A DNA stretch of 64,000 bases from Paenibacillus sp. FSL R10-2734 (lineage in GTDB: Bacteria; Bacillota; Bacilli; Paenibacillales; Paenibacillaceae), in the NCBI RefSeq assembly GCF_037963865.1, contig NZ_CP150170.1, positions 2,914,001 to 2,978,000 on the forward strand. Reading direction: 5' to 3'. Positions 25,844 to 34,519 of the stretch are shown piece by piece; the first letter of the stretch is position 1; each line of letters opens with the position of its first letter. A program made the translations under genes and the position numbers. Under the pieces are notes generated by a model, which did not search any database, was not told the origin of the DNA, and was given only the letters and a program-made list of their open reading frames with translations.

Positions 25844-26263
25844 ATGAAATTCAGTGATTTCGAAGTGGAGCAATGGGAAGAGAATCGAAAATTCTATGAT
25901 ACATGTCTCATACCTTTTACAGGATTAAGTGGGTCCGAGAGCCCTCCTGAGACGGTTCAAGCATTAGAGAGATTGCGTGATTTCATGGATTTAGTGGAAA
26001 TACCGTTTAAGGGACGTATTGTAACTTATCCAGCAATTCAGTATGGAGGGGGAGGATATGTCGATTTAATCAATGAGGTTTGCCGAAAAGTCAAATCCAG
26101 TGGTTTCCAGTATGCTGTTGTGTTAACAGCGGATATAGCACTTCAGGAGATAGAAATTGTTGAAAGCGATTTAGTACTCTCTCTGCCTATCATTGAGGCC
26201 TCTCAGGAAGGTAAGATAAACAGTAATATTGGGTTGAAAATTCAAGAGATGTGGCGACGGTGA
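25844..26263 (+). CDS. ypiF: YpiF/DUF2487 family protein
   Basis: A 139-residue soluble protein beginning KFSDFEVEQWEENRKFYDTC, with a YGGGGYVDLI loop near 67-76. It matches the DUF2487 family by length, pattern and its place immediately ahead of qcrABC. The function is not known. Confidence 0.82.
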   Translation: MKFSDFEVEQWEENRKFYDTCLIPFTGLSGSESPPETVQALERLRDFMDLVEIPFKGRIVTYPAIQYGGGGYVDLINEVCRKVKSSGFQYAVVLTADIALQEIEIVESDLVLSLPIIEASQEGKINSNIGLKIQEMWRR

Positions 26264-26275
26264 TCGTCTTTCAAA

Positions 26276-26327
26276 TGTGACAGAAAATCAACAATTATAA
26301 GATAAATTCACTTTTTGGCCTGTCACA
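26276..26327. promoter_or_regulatory. Spaced inverted repeat upstream of the qcr promoter
   Basis: TGTGACAG (26276-26283) and CTGTCACA (26320-26327) are exact inverted copies 36 bases apart, ending 15 bases before the qcr -35 box. It could be an operator for a dimeric regulator. It is not the Rex consensus (TTGTGA-N-TCACAA), and no T tract follows, so it is not a terminator. Confidence 0.4.
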
Positions 26328-26342
26328 AATTAGACAATATTC

Positions 26343-26371
26343 TTGACGGGTTTTGGAGCCTAAGCTATTAT
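26343..26371 (+). promoter_or_regulatory. Promoter of qcrABC
   Basis: TTGACG (26343-26348), 17 bases, TATTAT (26366-26371); leader of about 125 bases. Confidence 0.75.
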
Positions 26372-26503
26372 TAGGTTGAATCGAAATGGTATGTGATGTA
26401 TTTCATTGAAAAGATTTGAAAACGGATTATTTATAGTAAGGCATCTCTGATCGGACACCACTAGATACTTTCTTATATCTTGAGAAGGGGGTTATATAAC
26501 AGT

Positions 26504-27064
26504 ATGAGCAGCCATAATGATCAACAGGATATTTGGCCTGAACAAGAACAACCACCCAGCCGTAAAGAGATGTCGCGCAGGCAATTTTTGACCTACACGT
26601 TAGGTGGCGCTACTGCTTTTATGGGGGCAGGTGCAATTCTCCCAATGGTCCGTTTTGTCGTGGACCCAATATTACATAAGAAGGGCGCAGGAGAATTTAT
26701 AAAGGTTGCTGAAATAAGCAAAATCACCGAAGAGCCCCAAGAGTTTACGTTTGAATTGAAACAGAAGGACGGATGGTACGACAGCACAGCATCATTGACT
26801 GCGTGGATCCGTAAAGACGCACAGGGTGATATTTATGCGCTTTCACCCATTTGTAAACATTTAGGCTGTACGGTCGGATGGAACAATGATAAGGCACATC
26901 CGGACGAGTATCACTGCCCTTGCCACGGTGCGCGTTATACCAAACTCGGCAAAAATCTCGAAGTAGCTCCAAAACCGCTTGACCAGTATAAAACGAAATT
27001 TGATAACGGGTGGGTTCTTTTGGGTGATATTGTGCCTAATACAGTAGCTAGTGAGGAGGCGTAG
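26504..27064 (+). CDS. qcrA: Menaquinol:cytochrome c reductase, Rieske iron-sulfur subunit
   Basis: Carries the Rieske 2Fe-2S cluster of the membrane bc complex that passes electrons from menaquinol to cytochrome c. With ATG 26504 (AGAAGGGGG upstream) it is 186 residues; TTG 26480 is an upstream alternative. A twin-arginine signal/anchor (SRRQF at 24-28, hydrophobic to about 52) is followed by the cluster motifs CKHLGC (117-122) and CPCHG (138-142), giving ligands Cys117, His119, Cys138 and His141, with Cys122-Cys140 as the expected disulfide. Confidence 0.96.
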   Translation: MSSHNDQQDIWPEQEQPPSRKEMSRRQFLTYTLGGATAFMGAGAILPMVRFVVDPILHKKGAGEFIKVAEISKITEEPQEFTFELKQKDGWYDSTASLTAWIRKDAQGDIYALSPICKHLGCTVGWNNDKAHPDEYHCPCHGARYTKLGKNLEVAPKPLDQYKTKFDNGWVLLGDIVPNTVASEEA

Positions 27065-27070
27065 GTTCTG

Positions 27071-27742
27071 ATGTTTAAAAATGTCTATAACTGGATTGAC
27101 GAACGTTTGGATGTTACGCCAATTTGGAGGGACGTGGCCGATCACGAGGTTCCTGAGCATGTTAACCCGGCCCATCACTTCTCTGCGTTTGTGTATTGTT
27201 TTGGCGGACTGACCTTTTTTATTACAGTGATTCAGATCTTATCGGGTATGTTCTTAACGATGTATTATGTACCAGACATTATCAATGCTTATGCTAGTGT
27301 TGAATATTTACAATCTAGTGTTGCTTTTGGACAAATTGTCCGTGGAATGCATCACTGGGGTGCCAGTCTAGTAATTGTCATGATGTTCCTTCATACGATG
27401 CGTGTCTTCTTTACAGGCTCTTACAAAGCTCCACGTGAGATGAACTGGGTGGTTGGAATGCTCATTTTCTTCGTAATGCTCGGGCTCGGTTTAACGGGTT
27501 ACTTATTGCCTTGGGACAATAAAGCTTACTTTGCAACAAAGGTAACACTCGAAATTGCCAACTCTGTTCCAGTGATGGGACCCGTACTGAAAGAACTTAT
27601 GCAAGGCGGTACGATTGTTGGTGCAGAAACGTTGACTCGGTTTTTCGCACTACATGTATTCTTCCTCCCAGCGGTGCTTCTTAGTCTGCTCGTAGGACAC
27701 TTTATTATGATCCGCAGACAAGGGATTTCTGGACCGTTGTAA
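27071..27742 (+). CDS. qcrB: Menaquinol:cytochrome c reductase, cytochrome b subunit
   Basis: A 223-residue b6-type subunit with four membrane helices. Paired heme ligands are visible in helix B (RGMHHWGASL near 94-95 and FLH at 108) and helix D (FALHVF and VGHF). Cys43 in VYCFGG matches the cysteine that binds an extra heme covalently in b6f-like Gram-positive complexes. It begins six bases after qcrA. Confidence 0.96.
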   Translation: MFKNVYNWIDERLDVTPIWRDVADHEVPEHVNPAHHFSAFVYCFGGLTFFITVIQILSGMFLTMYYVPDIINAYASVEYLQSSVAFGQIVRGMHHWGASLVIVMMFLHTMRVFFTGSYKAPREMNWVVGMLIFFVMLGLGLTGYLLPWDNKAYFATKVTLEIANSVPVMGPVLKELMQGGTIVGAETLTRFFALHVFFLPAVLLSLLVGHFIMIRRQGISGPL

Positions 27743-27768
27743 GTTAAACTCAGAGAGGAGGAATACGG

Positions 27769-28641
27769 ATGGCACATGGAAACAATTCTAAGGAAAAGGT
27801 TGTATACGTCGGTGATTCCAGGGTTCGCAGAGGGAACGGCTTTGTTACACCTCCAGACTATTCAGCCTATCCTGGTAAATCGGAAGCCTTTATCCCTAAC
27901 TTTCTACTGAAAGAATGGATGGTTGGCGTCGTTGTACTTGTAGGAATATTAGTGCTTACTATTTCTGAGCCAGCGCCGCTAGGGTTTCCAGCGAATGCGA
28001 GTGCTACAGTTATCCCAATTCCTGACTGGTATTTCTTGTTTCTCTATCAGTATTTGAAGCTTCCATATGCTTCTGGTGATTATATCGTGCTTGGTACATT
28101 AGGAGTAACTGGTGTAGCTTTTGGTTCGCTGCTGTTGGCTCCTTTTCTAGATACGGGTAGAGAGCGTCGCTTCTATCGTAGACCGATCGCTTCCTCGTTA
28201 ATGTTCTTGTCACTTGCGGCGATTGTGTACTTAACGAACACGGCTTGGACTGAATACAAACATGAAATGGCTGAAACCGGTCAAATTCCTGAAGATATTC
28301 AACGGGAAGAAAAGGCAGCGGAGAATAGGGCGAAGGGTCTTCCGACCTCGAGTGCTGTTAAGGCAAAGGAAATAGCGATTGTGGATAAGGATGATCCAGC
28401 TATGGCACTGTATAAACAAGCCACATGTATCTCCTGTCATGCAGCGGATTTGAAAGGGGCTGGTGGACCTTCACTTCGCGGCGTTGGGGACACCCATGAC
28501 AAAGAAGCAATCCTTACTATTATAAAAGAGGGTCAAGGGCAGATGCCGAAGATGTATGATACTGCTCTGGGAGCGGGGCTTTCGGATCAAGACATTGATG
28601 CCTTGGCAGACTGGCTTGCCAAACAAAAAAGCGAACAGTAA
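27769..28641 (+). CDS. qcrC: Menaquinol:cytochrome c reductase, fused subunit IV / cytochrome c
   Basis: A 290-residue fusion typical of Bacillales: residues 45-165 correspond to b6f subunit IV (about three membrane helices, PIPDWYFLFLYQYLKLPY), and the C-terminal part is a cytochrome c domain with CISCH at 220-224 and Met259 in GQMP as the likely axial ligand. The heme domain would face outside. GAGAGGAGG precedes the ATG. Confidence 0.96.
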   Translation: MAHGNNSKEKVVYVGDSRVRRGNGFVTPPDYSAYPGKSEAFIPNFLLKEWMVGVVVLVGILVLTISEPAPLGFPANASATVIPIPDWYFLFLYQYLKLPYASGDYIVLGTLGVTGVAFGSLLLAPFLDTGRERRFYRRPIASSLMFLSLAAIVYLTNTAWTEYKHEMAETGQIPEDIQREEKAAENRAKGLPTSSAVKAKEIAIVDKDDPAMALYKQATCISCHAADLKGAGGPSLRGVGDTHDKEAILTIIKEGQGQMPKMYDTALGAGLSDQDIDALADWLAKQKSEQ

Positions 28642-28655
28642 AATAATAATAACGC

Positions 28656-28686
28656 AAAACCTGATCGAAACTGCGGTCAGGTTTTT
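28656..28686 (+). terminator. Terminator after qcrABC
   Basis: AAAACCTGA/TCAGGTTTT stem with a 12-base loop and five T. Confidence 0.82.
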
Positions 28687-28734
28687 GTATGTCTAAATGT
28701 AAAGTTGCCACTACTTGGGAGGTTAATAATCTGT

Positions 28735-29382
28735 ATGTCAGTTCATTGGTTTGATAAACTGTTTAAGCACCGAGGAATCATATGGTTGTTATTTATTGTG
28801 AATCTTCTCGGTACAATTTATGGCTACATATGGTATGGCAATCAATTGGAGTTCACGGCGGCTAACTATCCTCTTTGGTTGCTCCCGTTTGTTCCAGATA
28901 GTCCAACCGCGAGCTTGTTCTTTACCTTGGCGCTGTTACTAATGCTATTTCCTCCTAAAAGCTATACGGGAAACAACGTAAGAGAGCTTATTGAAGCTTT
29001 AGCAGTGGTGACTTCTGTGAAGTATGGGTTATGGGCAGTAAGTATCATTTTTGCTGGAGGGTATCAAGGAGATGTTCTAGTTTGGAAAGACTGGATGTTG
29101 GTTGTCTCCCATTTGGGCATGGCGGTAGAAGCCTTGATCTATGCACGATTCTTTTCTTTCCGTAAAATGATTCCGCTAGCACTCTTCTGGACCCTGGCTA
29201 ACGATATGCTGGACTATTCGTACGGAATATACCCATGGTTACCTTCTGTACTGAATGATGATGTCACCCAGGTGCAATACTTCACAATGGCACTTACAGT
29301 ATTTAGTGTTGTTGCTGCTTGGTTGTTTAGTAGAAGACAAAGACCAGAAGAGTCAATCTATCAGTTTAAGAATAGACGATAG
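28735..29382 (+). CDS. ypjA: DUF1405 membrane protein YpjA
   Basis: A 215-residue membrane protein with about six hydrophobic segments. Start at ATG 28735 behind GGGAGG; the frame extends to TTG 28705 without a ribosome site. The motifs YIWYGNQL, FVPDSPTASLFFTLA and YGIYPWLP fit DUF1405, and the position after qcrC is that of B. subtilis ypjA. Function unknown. Confidence 0.86.
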   Translation: MSVHWFDKLFKHRGIIWLLFIVNLLGTIYGYIWYGNQLEFTAANYPLWLLPFVPDSPTASLFFTLALLLMLFPPKSYTGNNVRELIEALAVVTSVKYGLWAVSIIFAGGYQGDVLVWKDWMLVVSHLGMAVEALIYARFFSFRKMIPLALFWTLANDMLDYSYGIYPWLPSVLNDDVTQVQYFTMALTVFSVVAAWLFSRRQRPEESIYQFKNRR

Positions 29383-29421
29383 TAAGCAGTTCTAACCCTT
29401 GTCCTCCTGCCATACATTTAG

Positions 29422-29515
29422 AATTATAAGAAGTATAAGTTTTATACTATACGTTATCCTTATAATTTTACGAGAAACGAATATCGTCTTTAAAAAGACG
29501 ACAACGTCGTTTCTT
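29422..29515. repeat. Two-hairpin dispersed element upstream of ypjB
   Basis: First part: AATTATAAG (29422-29430) pairs with CTTATAATT (29459-29467) and holds an inner AGTATA/TATACT stem. Second part: CGTCTTT/AAAGACG hairpin within an outer GAAACGA/TCGTTTC stem (29474-29514). Same two-part architecture as 11375-11470, and the core matches 8232-8256. Confidence 0.65.
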
Positions 29516-29538
29516 CTTAGGTAGGAGGGGGATGTCTC

Positions 29539-30438
29539 ATGCTCCGCGGGAGATATTATGTATTGGTTGTTTTAGTATTCTGCTGGCTAATGACCAGCGT
29601 GAGTGTTGTAAAAGCTTCAGCAGCGCAAGGGGATGCTGGTGAAGGTTCTGAAAATGTTTCGAAGCAAAGCGCCGACGTTAGTTCGGGCATCGGTTTGACA
29701 GTGATGAGTGGAAAGACTGGAGCACAGCAGCTAGAACAAGCCGCTGAGGCATTGTATGGGTATGTCTTGGAAGGGGATTTGATGAAGTTACGTCAAGAGA
29801 CTGAAGAGATCTCCAGGATCTTTGTGTCCTCTTCCTTTGAAGGAATGACCTCTGTGGAGGGCATTAATGCGTTGTCTGGGGTCATTATGGACCTGAAGGC
29901 TGCTATGGCAAGCGCAAAAGTATCGCAGCAGCAATTGGAGGCAACAGCCACCAGGTTGCGGTTAGCCGCCAACAGTCTGAATCAACCTCGGCAGCCCATT
30001 TGGCTTCAGTATTATAAGCTAATTCGTGAGGATTTAAATGCGATGGAGCAAAGTGGTGCTGCAAATGATCTGGTAGGATGGAGAACGGCTGTAGAGAGGC
30101 TACAGGGTAGGTACGAAAATATCCGGCCTGCGGTGATCGTTTCCCGGCAACCAGAAGTAGTAAATGCCTTTGATTCTTGGCTCTCATATGTAGCGGGTAT
30201 TCCTTCTTCCTCACATAAAATCGAACGGACCCGGTTGCTTGAAATTGTGTCTTACGGTCAGGACGCGGTACGGGTGATGTTCGGAAAAGAGAAGGATGAA
30301 CCAGCTTTGTCGTTGCCGCTGGCATCGCAAGAATTCGGGATTTGGGGAGGGTTAGCCGCAAGCTTTATTATTGCTGTATTAGCGTATGCGGGCTACCGTA
30401 AGTACCGTGGAGAGAATCAGAACTTCAAGCCAGTGTAG
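29539..30438 (+). CDS. ypjB: Sporulation protein YpjB
   Basis: A 299-residue secreted or membrane-anchored protein: signal sequence at 1-27 (hydrophobic 7-22, cleavage likely after VKASA), a long helical outer domain, and a C-terminal membrane segment at about 270-288 followed by a basic tail. This layout and the position after ypjA match the YpjB family linked to sporulation in Bacilli. AGGAGGGGG lies ahead of the ATG. Confidence 0.85.
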   Translation: MLRGRYYVLVVLVFCWLMTSVSVVKASAAQGDAGEGSENVSKQSADVSSGIGLTVMSGKTGAQQLEQAAEALYGYVLEGDLMKLRQETEEISRIFVSSSFEGMTSVEGINALSGVIMDLKAAMASAKVSQQQLEATATRLRLAANSLNQPRQPIWLQYYKLIREDLNAMEQSGAANDLVGWRTAVERLQGRYENIRPAVIVSRQPEVVNAFDSWLSYVAGIPSSSHKIERTRLLEIVSYGQDAVRVMFGKEKDEPALSLPLASQEFGIWGGLAASFIIAVLAYAGYRKYRGENQNFKPV

Positions 30439-30459
30439 TGAAATACTTGGATAAATAAT

Positions 30460-30492
30460 AAAAAGGAGCGGGATTCTTTCCCGCTCCTTTTT
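30460..30492. terminator. Bidirectional terminator between ypjB and yitT
   Basis: Perfect 14-bp stem AAAAAGGAGCGGGA with its complement and a five-base loop; A and T runs on both sides let it serve both converging genes. Confidence 0.93.
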
Positions 30493-30564
30493 GGTAACGA
30501 ATTTGGGGCCCCCGCAATGTACCAGAGTACGCATCGAAGCAAAGCAACACTTTTTGGGGATATT

Positions 30565-31434
30565 TTATGTTTCTCTAAATCCTTCGCCCTGTACGTCGTG
30601 CACATCACTGATAATAACGAATGCATGCGGATCAATGGATTTGACCAGTAGACTAAGCCGGCGAATTTCCTGCCTAGAAACCACGCAGTACACCATATGC
30701 TTGGCTTGCTTGGAATACGCACCGATCGCGGGGATGAGCGTTACCCCTCGTTCTAGTTCTGCTGTAATTAGATCGGCGATTTGGGGTGCCTCATCACTAA
30801 TGATTGTAAAAGCTTTTGCGGCATAGGCGCCTTCCTGAATAAAATCGATGACACGTGAGGCGATAAATACTGCAACGAGTGTGTATAGTATTTTTTCTTT
30901 GGGAATATAGAAGATGGAAGAGCCGATAATGAAGATATCGATAGCCAGAATAATCTGCCCCATGCTCCAGCCGAAATTCCGTCCAAGAATTCTTGCAACA
31001 ATGTCTACGCCACCTGTAGTGCCGCCAAAACGGAATACAATCCCAAGCCCTGTTCCGAGCGTTACTCCTGCGTACAGCGCAGCAAGAATAAAGTCATGTT
31101 CGGTACTGAATGGTACAATCCATCCAGCAGAGATCAATCTTTCGAAGATCCACAAGAAAAGCGACAAAGACCCGATCCCTACACCTGTGTACACAATTTG
31201 GCGGCCACCTAAGACTTTCCAACCCAGGAGAAACAATGGGAGATTGATCAGTAGCGTTGTTAAAAAGATTGGAATGTCAAAGGCATAATTAAGGAGTAGT
31301 GTGATTCCTGTTACGCCGCCTTCCATTAGTTGACTGGGAATAATGAAATACAGTAGTCCGAATGCATATATTGCGGTTCCGAGCATGATGGGAGCAACTG
31401 TTTTGCTAATTGTAATTACCTTGTTTGAATTCAT
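30565..31434 (-). CDS. YitT family membrane protein with C-terminal DUF2179
   Basis: A 289-residue protein: five to six membrane helices to about residue 200 (with FGGTTGGVDIVARIL), then a cytoplasmic DUF2179 domain (YCVVSRQEIRRL, DPHAFVIISDVHDVQGEGF). GAGGG precedes the ATG on the minus strand. B. subtilis has a homologue, ypjC, at this place. Transport substrate unknown. Confidence 0.88.
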   Translation of the reverse strand: MNSNKVITISKTVAPIMLGTAIYAFGLLYFIIPSQLMEGGVTGITLLLNYAFDIPIFLTTLLINLPLFLLGWKVLGGRQIVYTGVGIGSLSLFLWIFERLISAGWIVPFSTEHDFILAALYAGVTLGTGLGIVFRFGGTTGGVDIVARILGRNFGWSMGQIILAIDIFIIGSSIFYIPKEKILYTLVAVFIASRVIDFIQEGAYAAKAFTIISDEAPQIADLITAELERGVTLIPAIGAYSKQAKHMVYCVVSRQEIRRLSLLVKSIDPHAFVIISDVHDVQGEGFRET

Positions 31435-31526
31435 GGTATCCCTCGTTAGGCCTTGTTAAAGGCAGTTTTTCTTTTCCTATAATAAGTATACCTTTTCTTG
31501 CGGGTGTTAAAATATTCAAAAAAGAT

Positions 31527-31555
31527 TTGTCTTCAAAACGTCTTTACGATAACAT
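31527..31555 (+). promoter_or_regulatory. Promoter of the MazG-dapB-bsh-cca-birA operon
   Basis: TTGTCT (31527-31532), 17 bases, TAACAT (31550-31555); predicted start about 42 bases before the first ATG. Confidence 0.6.
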
Positions 31556-31603
31556 AGGGGCAAACAGAAGGCAAGATATTCAGAGGGGGCAAAGATACAT
31601 TTT

Positions 31604-31933
31604 ATGGACAAAAGTCTTAGTGACATTCAGCGGGAAGTAGACGCTTATATATCGCAGTTCAAAGAAGGCTACTTCAGTCCGCTGTCTATGTTGGCCCGCA
31701 TGTCCGAGGAAGTCGGAGAGTTGGCCCGTGAAGTCAATCATGAATTTGGTGAGAAGCCGAAGAAGTCTGATGAAGCCGAGAATTCTATTGAGCTTGAACT
31801 GGGAGATATTCTGTTTATAACCGTTTGTTTTGCAAATTCTCTTGGGATTGATCTGACAGAAGCGCATAATAAGGTTATGCATAAGTTTAATACCCGAGAT
31901 GCGGGACGTTGGACGCCAAAAGACACCGATTAG
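31604..31933 (+). CDS. ypjD: MazG-like nucleotide pyrophosphohydrolase
   Basis: A 109-residue protein with the MazG metal-binding pattern: RMSEEVGELAREVNH near 32-46 and ELGDILFITVCFAN near 66-79 (E-x2-E and E-x2-D). It probably hydrolyses unwanted (d)NTPs to monophosphates. First gene of the operon and homologous by position to B. subtilis ypjD. Confidence 0.9.
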   Translation: MDKSLSDIQREVDAYISQFKEGYFSPLSMLARMSEEVGELAREVNHEFGEKPKKSDEAENSIELELGDILFITVCFANSLGIDLTEAHNKVMHKFNTRDAGRWTPKDTD

Positions 31934-31992
31934 GCCGTCATAACATATGCTGTACCAAACGAACGGGATTTAGCCGTGAGGATGGTGCGTAT

Positions 31993-32514
31993 ATGGATCA
32001 AAGAGATTATGTAAGAGAAGCCTATCGCTCTATATTGAGAAGTGACTTTGCGGAAGCTATTGTTTGCTTCGAAGCCGCGATTGCAGCAAGTCCGGCTGAT
32101 GCTGAAGTCAGATATCGTTGTTCCATAACGTATGCCCGCAGTGGTATGCTAGATAAAGCTTTAGTTCATGCTCAGGCCGCTATGAAGTTAGATGGCAGCA
32201 AACCTGAGTATAGTCTACATCTACAGCATTTGCAGGCTATGATGCATGTTCAGGAAGCTAAACGGTTGATAGAAGATGAAGATAACAAAACTCGTAACCC
32301 GTATCATCCGATCACGCTGCTGAAAGAGGCTATTACCCTTGATCCTTTATATGGGGATGCTTATGTATGGCTTGCCATCGCGTATAGTCGGGTGAATGAA
32401 CATATGCAGGCAATGGCTGCCTTGAAAGAAGTGATTTCTTTACATCCGGATGATTCTGGCTTGCGAGAATTGATGGTAGACCTTCAGAAATCCATACAAT
32501 CGTATATGCAGTAG
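31993..32514 (+). CDS. Tetratricopeptide-repeat protein, 173 residues
   Basis: Starts at ATG 31993 after GAGGA; an in-frame TTG at 31909 inside the MazG gene is less likely. Three to four TPR units are visible (FAEAIVCFEAAIAASPADAE; MLDKALVHAQAAMKLD; AITLDPLYGDAYVWLAIAYS). Likely a scaffold for protein contacts; no enzymatic motif. Confidence 0.85.
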   Translation: MDQRDYVREAYRSILRSDFAEAIVCFEAAIAASPADAEVRYRCSITYARSGMLDKALVHAQAAMKLDGSKPEYSLHLQHLQAMMHVQEAKRLIEDEDNKTRNPYHPITLLKEAITLDPLYGDAYVWLAIAYSRVNEHMQAMAALKEVISLHPDDSGLRELMVDLQKSIQSYMQ

Positions 32515-32550
32515 CAACTATATAACCAGTGAGAGCGAGGAAGAAAAGAT

Positions 32551-33354
32551 ATGAGCAACAAGATCAGAGTTATCGTATCCGGCGCAGGCGGGAGAATGGG
32601 TAAAGAGGTTGTTAAACTTGTACTGCAGGACGAAGAGTTGGAGCTAGCAGCTGCGGTAGATCGTTCAACGATGGATATTGACGCAGGCCGTCTGGTAGGT
32701 CTAGAAGACTCAGGCGTTATTGTAACTTCAGATCTTGAGGCTGCCCTCGCGGGAAGCAATGGAGATGTTATGGTCGATTTCACTATACCGCAATCGGCTT
32801 ATACGAATACAGCGCTAGCCATTAAATATGGAGTGCGTCCGGTTATCGGTACAACCGGATTCACACCGGAGCAAATTGTGGAACTGGACAAGCAGTGTCA
32901 AGAGCAGGGGATAGGCGGACTCATTGCTCCGAATTTCTCCATTGGGGCTATTCTTTTGATGAAATTTGCGGCCCAAGCTTCAAAGTACTTCCCGCATCTG
33001 GAAATTATCGAATATCATGGTGACCAGAAATTGGATGCTCCATCCGGAACTGCAATCAAAACGGCAGAGATGATTTCAGAAGTACGGGAAGAACTTCGTC
33101 AAGGCAACCCTAATGAAGAAGAAACCATTGAAGGTGCCCGTGGAGGTTATTACAATGGATTCCGGATACATAGTGTCCGTCTTCCTGGCGTGTTTGCTCA
33201 AGAAGAAGTGATTTTTGGTGGGTTCGGACAATCATTAAAAATCCGGCATGATTCTTATGAGCGAGCAGGATATATGCCAGGCGTTAAGATGGGGATTCAG
33301 AAGGTAATGGGATATACCGGCTTGATCTATGGATTTGAGCACTTTATAGAATAG
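32551..33354 (+). CDS. dapB: 4-Hydroxy-tetrahydrodipicolinate reductase
   Basis: Lysine/diaminopimelate pathway enzyme using NAD(P)H. The 267-residue protein has GAGGRMGKEV at 10-19 and EYHGDQKLDAPSGTA near 156-170. The catalytic His and Lys are kept, while the second His of the common HH pair is Gly. Heads the dapB-mgsA-bshB1-bshA-cca-birA gene string conserved in Bacilli. Confidence 0.97.
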   Translation: MSNKIRVIVSGAGGRMGKEVVKLVLQDEELELAAAVDRSTMDIDAGRLVGLEDSGVIVTSDLEAALAGSNGDVMVDFTIPQSAYTNTALAIKYGVRPVIGTTGFTPEQIVELDKQCQEQGIGGLIAPNFSIGAILLMKFAAQASKYFPHLEIIEYHGDQKLDAPSGTAIKTAEMISEVREELRQGNPNEEETIEGARGGYYNGFRIHSVRLPGVFAQEEVIFGGFGQSLKIRHDSYERAGYMPGVKMGIQKVMGYTGLIYGFEHFIE

Positions 33355-33369
33355 ACAGGAGAGAACACC

Positions 33370-33792
33370 ATGTTAAAGATCGCGTTTATTGCACATGATC
33401 GCAAAAAAGATGAAATGGTAAATTTTGTATTGGCTTATGAGCATGTATTTGTAGGTCACGAACTGTTTTCTACGGGAACTACGGGCCAACGGATCATGGA
33501 TGTGACTAACTTGAAAATTCATCGCTATATGTCAGGACCATTAGGTGGAGACCAGCAAATTGGCGCGATGGTAGCACAGGATGAATTGGATCTTATTATT
33601 TTCTTGCGTGACCCATTAATGGCACAGCCACATGAGCCAGATATTACAGCTTTACTTCGTCTATGCGACGTTTACGGTATACCTGTAGCTACGAATATCG
33701 CTACAGCTGAGGTGCTTGTGAAGGCGATTGATCGCGGTGATTTTGCCTGGCGTGAACTAGTTCATAAGTACAAACCAGGTGTTGATGAATGA
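33370..33792 (+). CDS. mgsA: Methylglyoxal synthase
   Basis: Converts dihydroxyacetone phosphate to methylglyoxal. The 140-residue protein has IAHDRKKDEMV, the STGTTGQRI phosphate loop, SGPLGGDQQIGA and FLRDPL with the catalytic Asp. Its stop overlaps the bshB1 start. Bacillithiol enzymes beside it fit, since bacillithiol helps detoxify methylglyoxal. Confidence 0.97.
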   Translation: MLKIAFIAHDRKKDEMVNFVLAYEHVFVGHELFSTGTTGQRIMDVTNLKIHRYMSGPLGGDQQIGAMVAQDELDLIIFLRDPLMAQPHEPDITALLRLCDVYGIPVATNIATAEVLVKAIDRGDFAWRELVHKYKPGVDE

Positions 33793-34496
33793 AGCTAGAC
33801 ATTCTTGTATTTGGAGCTCATGCGGATGATGCGGAGATCGGTATGGCAGGAACGATTGCAAAACATACCGCTGCAGGACTTCAAGTGGGTCTGTGTGATT
33901 TAACAGCAGCGGAAATGTCCTCGAACGGTACTGTAGAGCTACGTAAGGAAGAGGCGCAGCAAGCTGCTGATCTGCTTGGCGTATCGGTGCGGACGAATTT
34001 AGGTCTATCTGACAGAGGACTTTTTATTACGGAAGAACATGTGGCAGCTGTGACAGCAGAAATTCGCCGGTTTGCTCCTGCGATTGTTTTTGCTCCTTAT
34101 TGGGAAGATCGTCATCCTGATCATATTGCATGCAGTAAGCTGGTAGAAGAGGCTGTCTTTAATGCCAAGCTACGTAAATATATGCCGGACAAGCCAGCAA
34201 TTCCAGCTCCACAGTTGTTTTTTTATTTTATAAATGATTTAGGACGTACGGATCTTATTGTAGATGTTACTAAACAATATGGGGTGAAGGAGCAGGCATT
34301 GTCCTGCTATCGCTCCCAGTTTACAAAGCCGCTAGGTGCCGATGCTGTATCTACACCATTAACGGAAGGCTACATTGAACGTGTTCGCTCCAGAGACATG
34401 TTGCTTGGACAGCGGAGACTCATTCCCTATGCAGAAGGGTTTGCAACAAAAGTGCCTTATGCAGTAGATCTGTTTACTGCGGGGGATCATACTTAA
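33789..34496 (+). CDS. bshB1: Bacillithiol synthesis deacetylase BshB1
   Basis: Zinc-dependent enzyme removing acetyl from GlcNAc-malate in bacillithiol synthesis. The 235-residue LmbE-like protein has AHADDAEIG at 10-18 (AHPDDAE in most members; Pro replaced by Ala) and the third zinc ligand region DRHPDH near 112-117. Start overlaps mgsA (ATGA). Confidence 0.94.
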   Translation: MKLDILVFGAHADDAEIGMAGTIAKHTAAGLQVGLCDLTAAEMSSNGTVELRKEEAQQAADLLGVSVRTNLGLSDRGLFITEEHVAAVTAEIRRFAPAIVFAPYWEDRHPDHIACSKLVEEAVFNAKLRKYMPDKPAIPAPQLFFYFINDLGRTDLIVDVTKQYGVKEQALSCYRSQFTKPLGADAVSTPLTEGYIERVRSRDMLLGQRRLIPYAEGFATKVPYAVDLFTAGDHT

Positions 34497-34519
34497 TAAA
34501 GTATAGAAGGGGACGGAGT

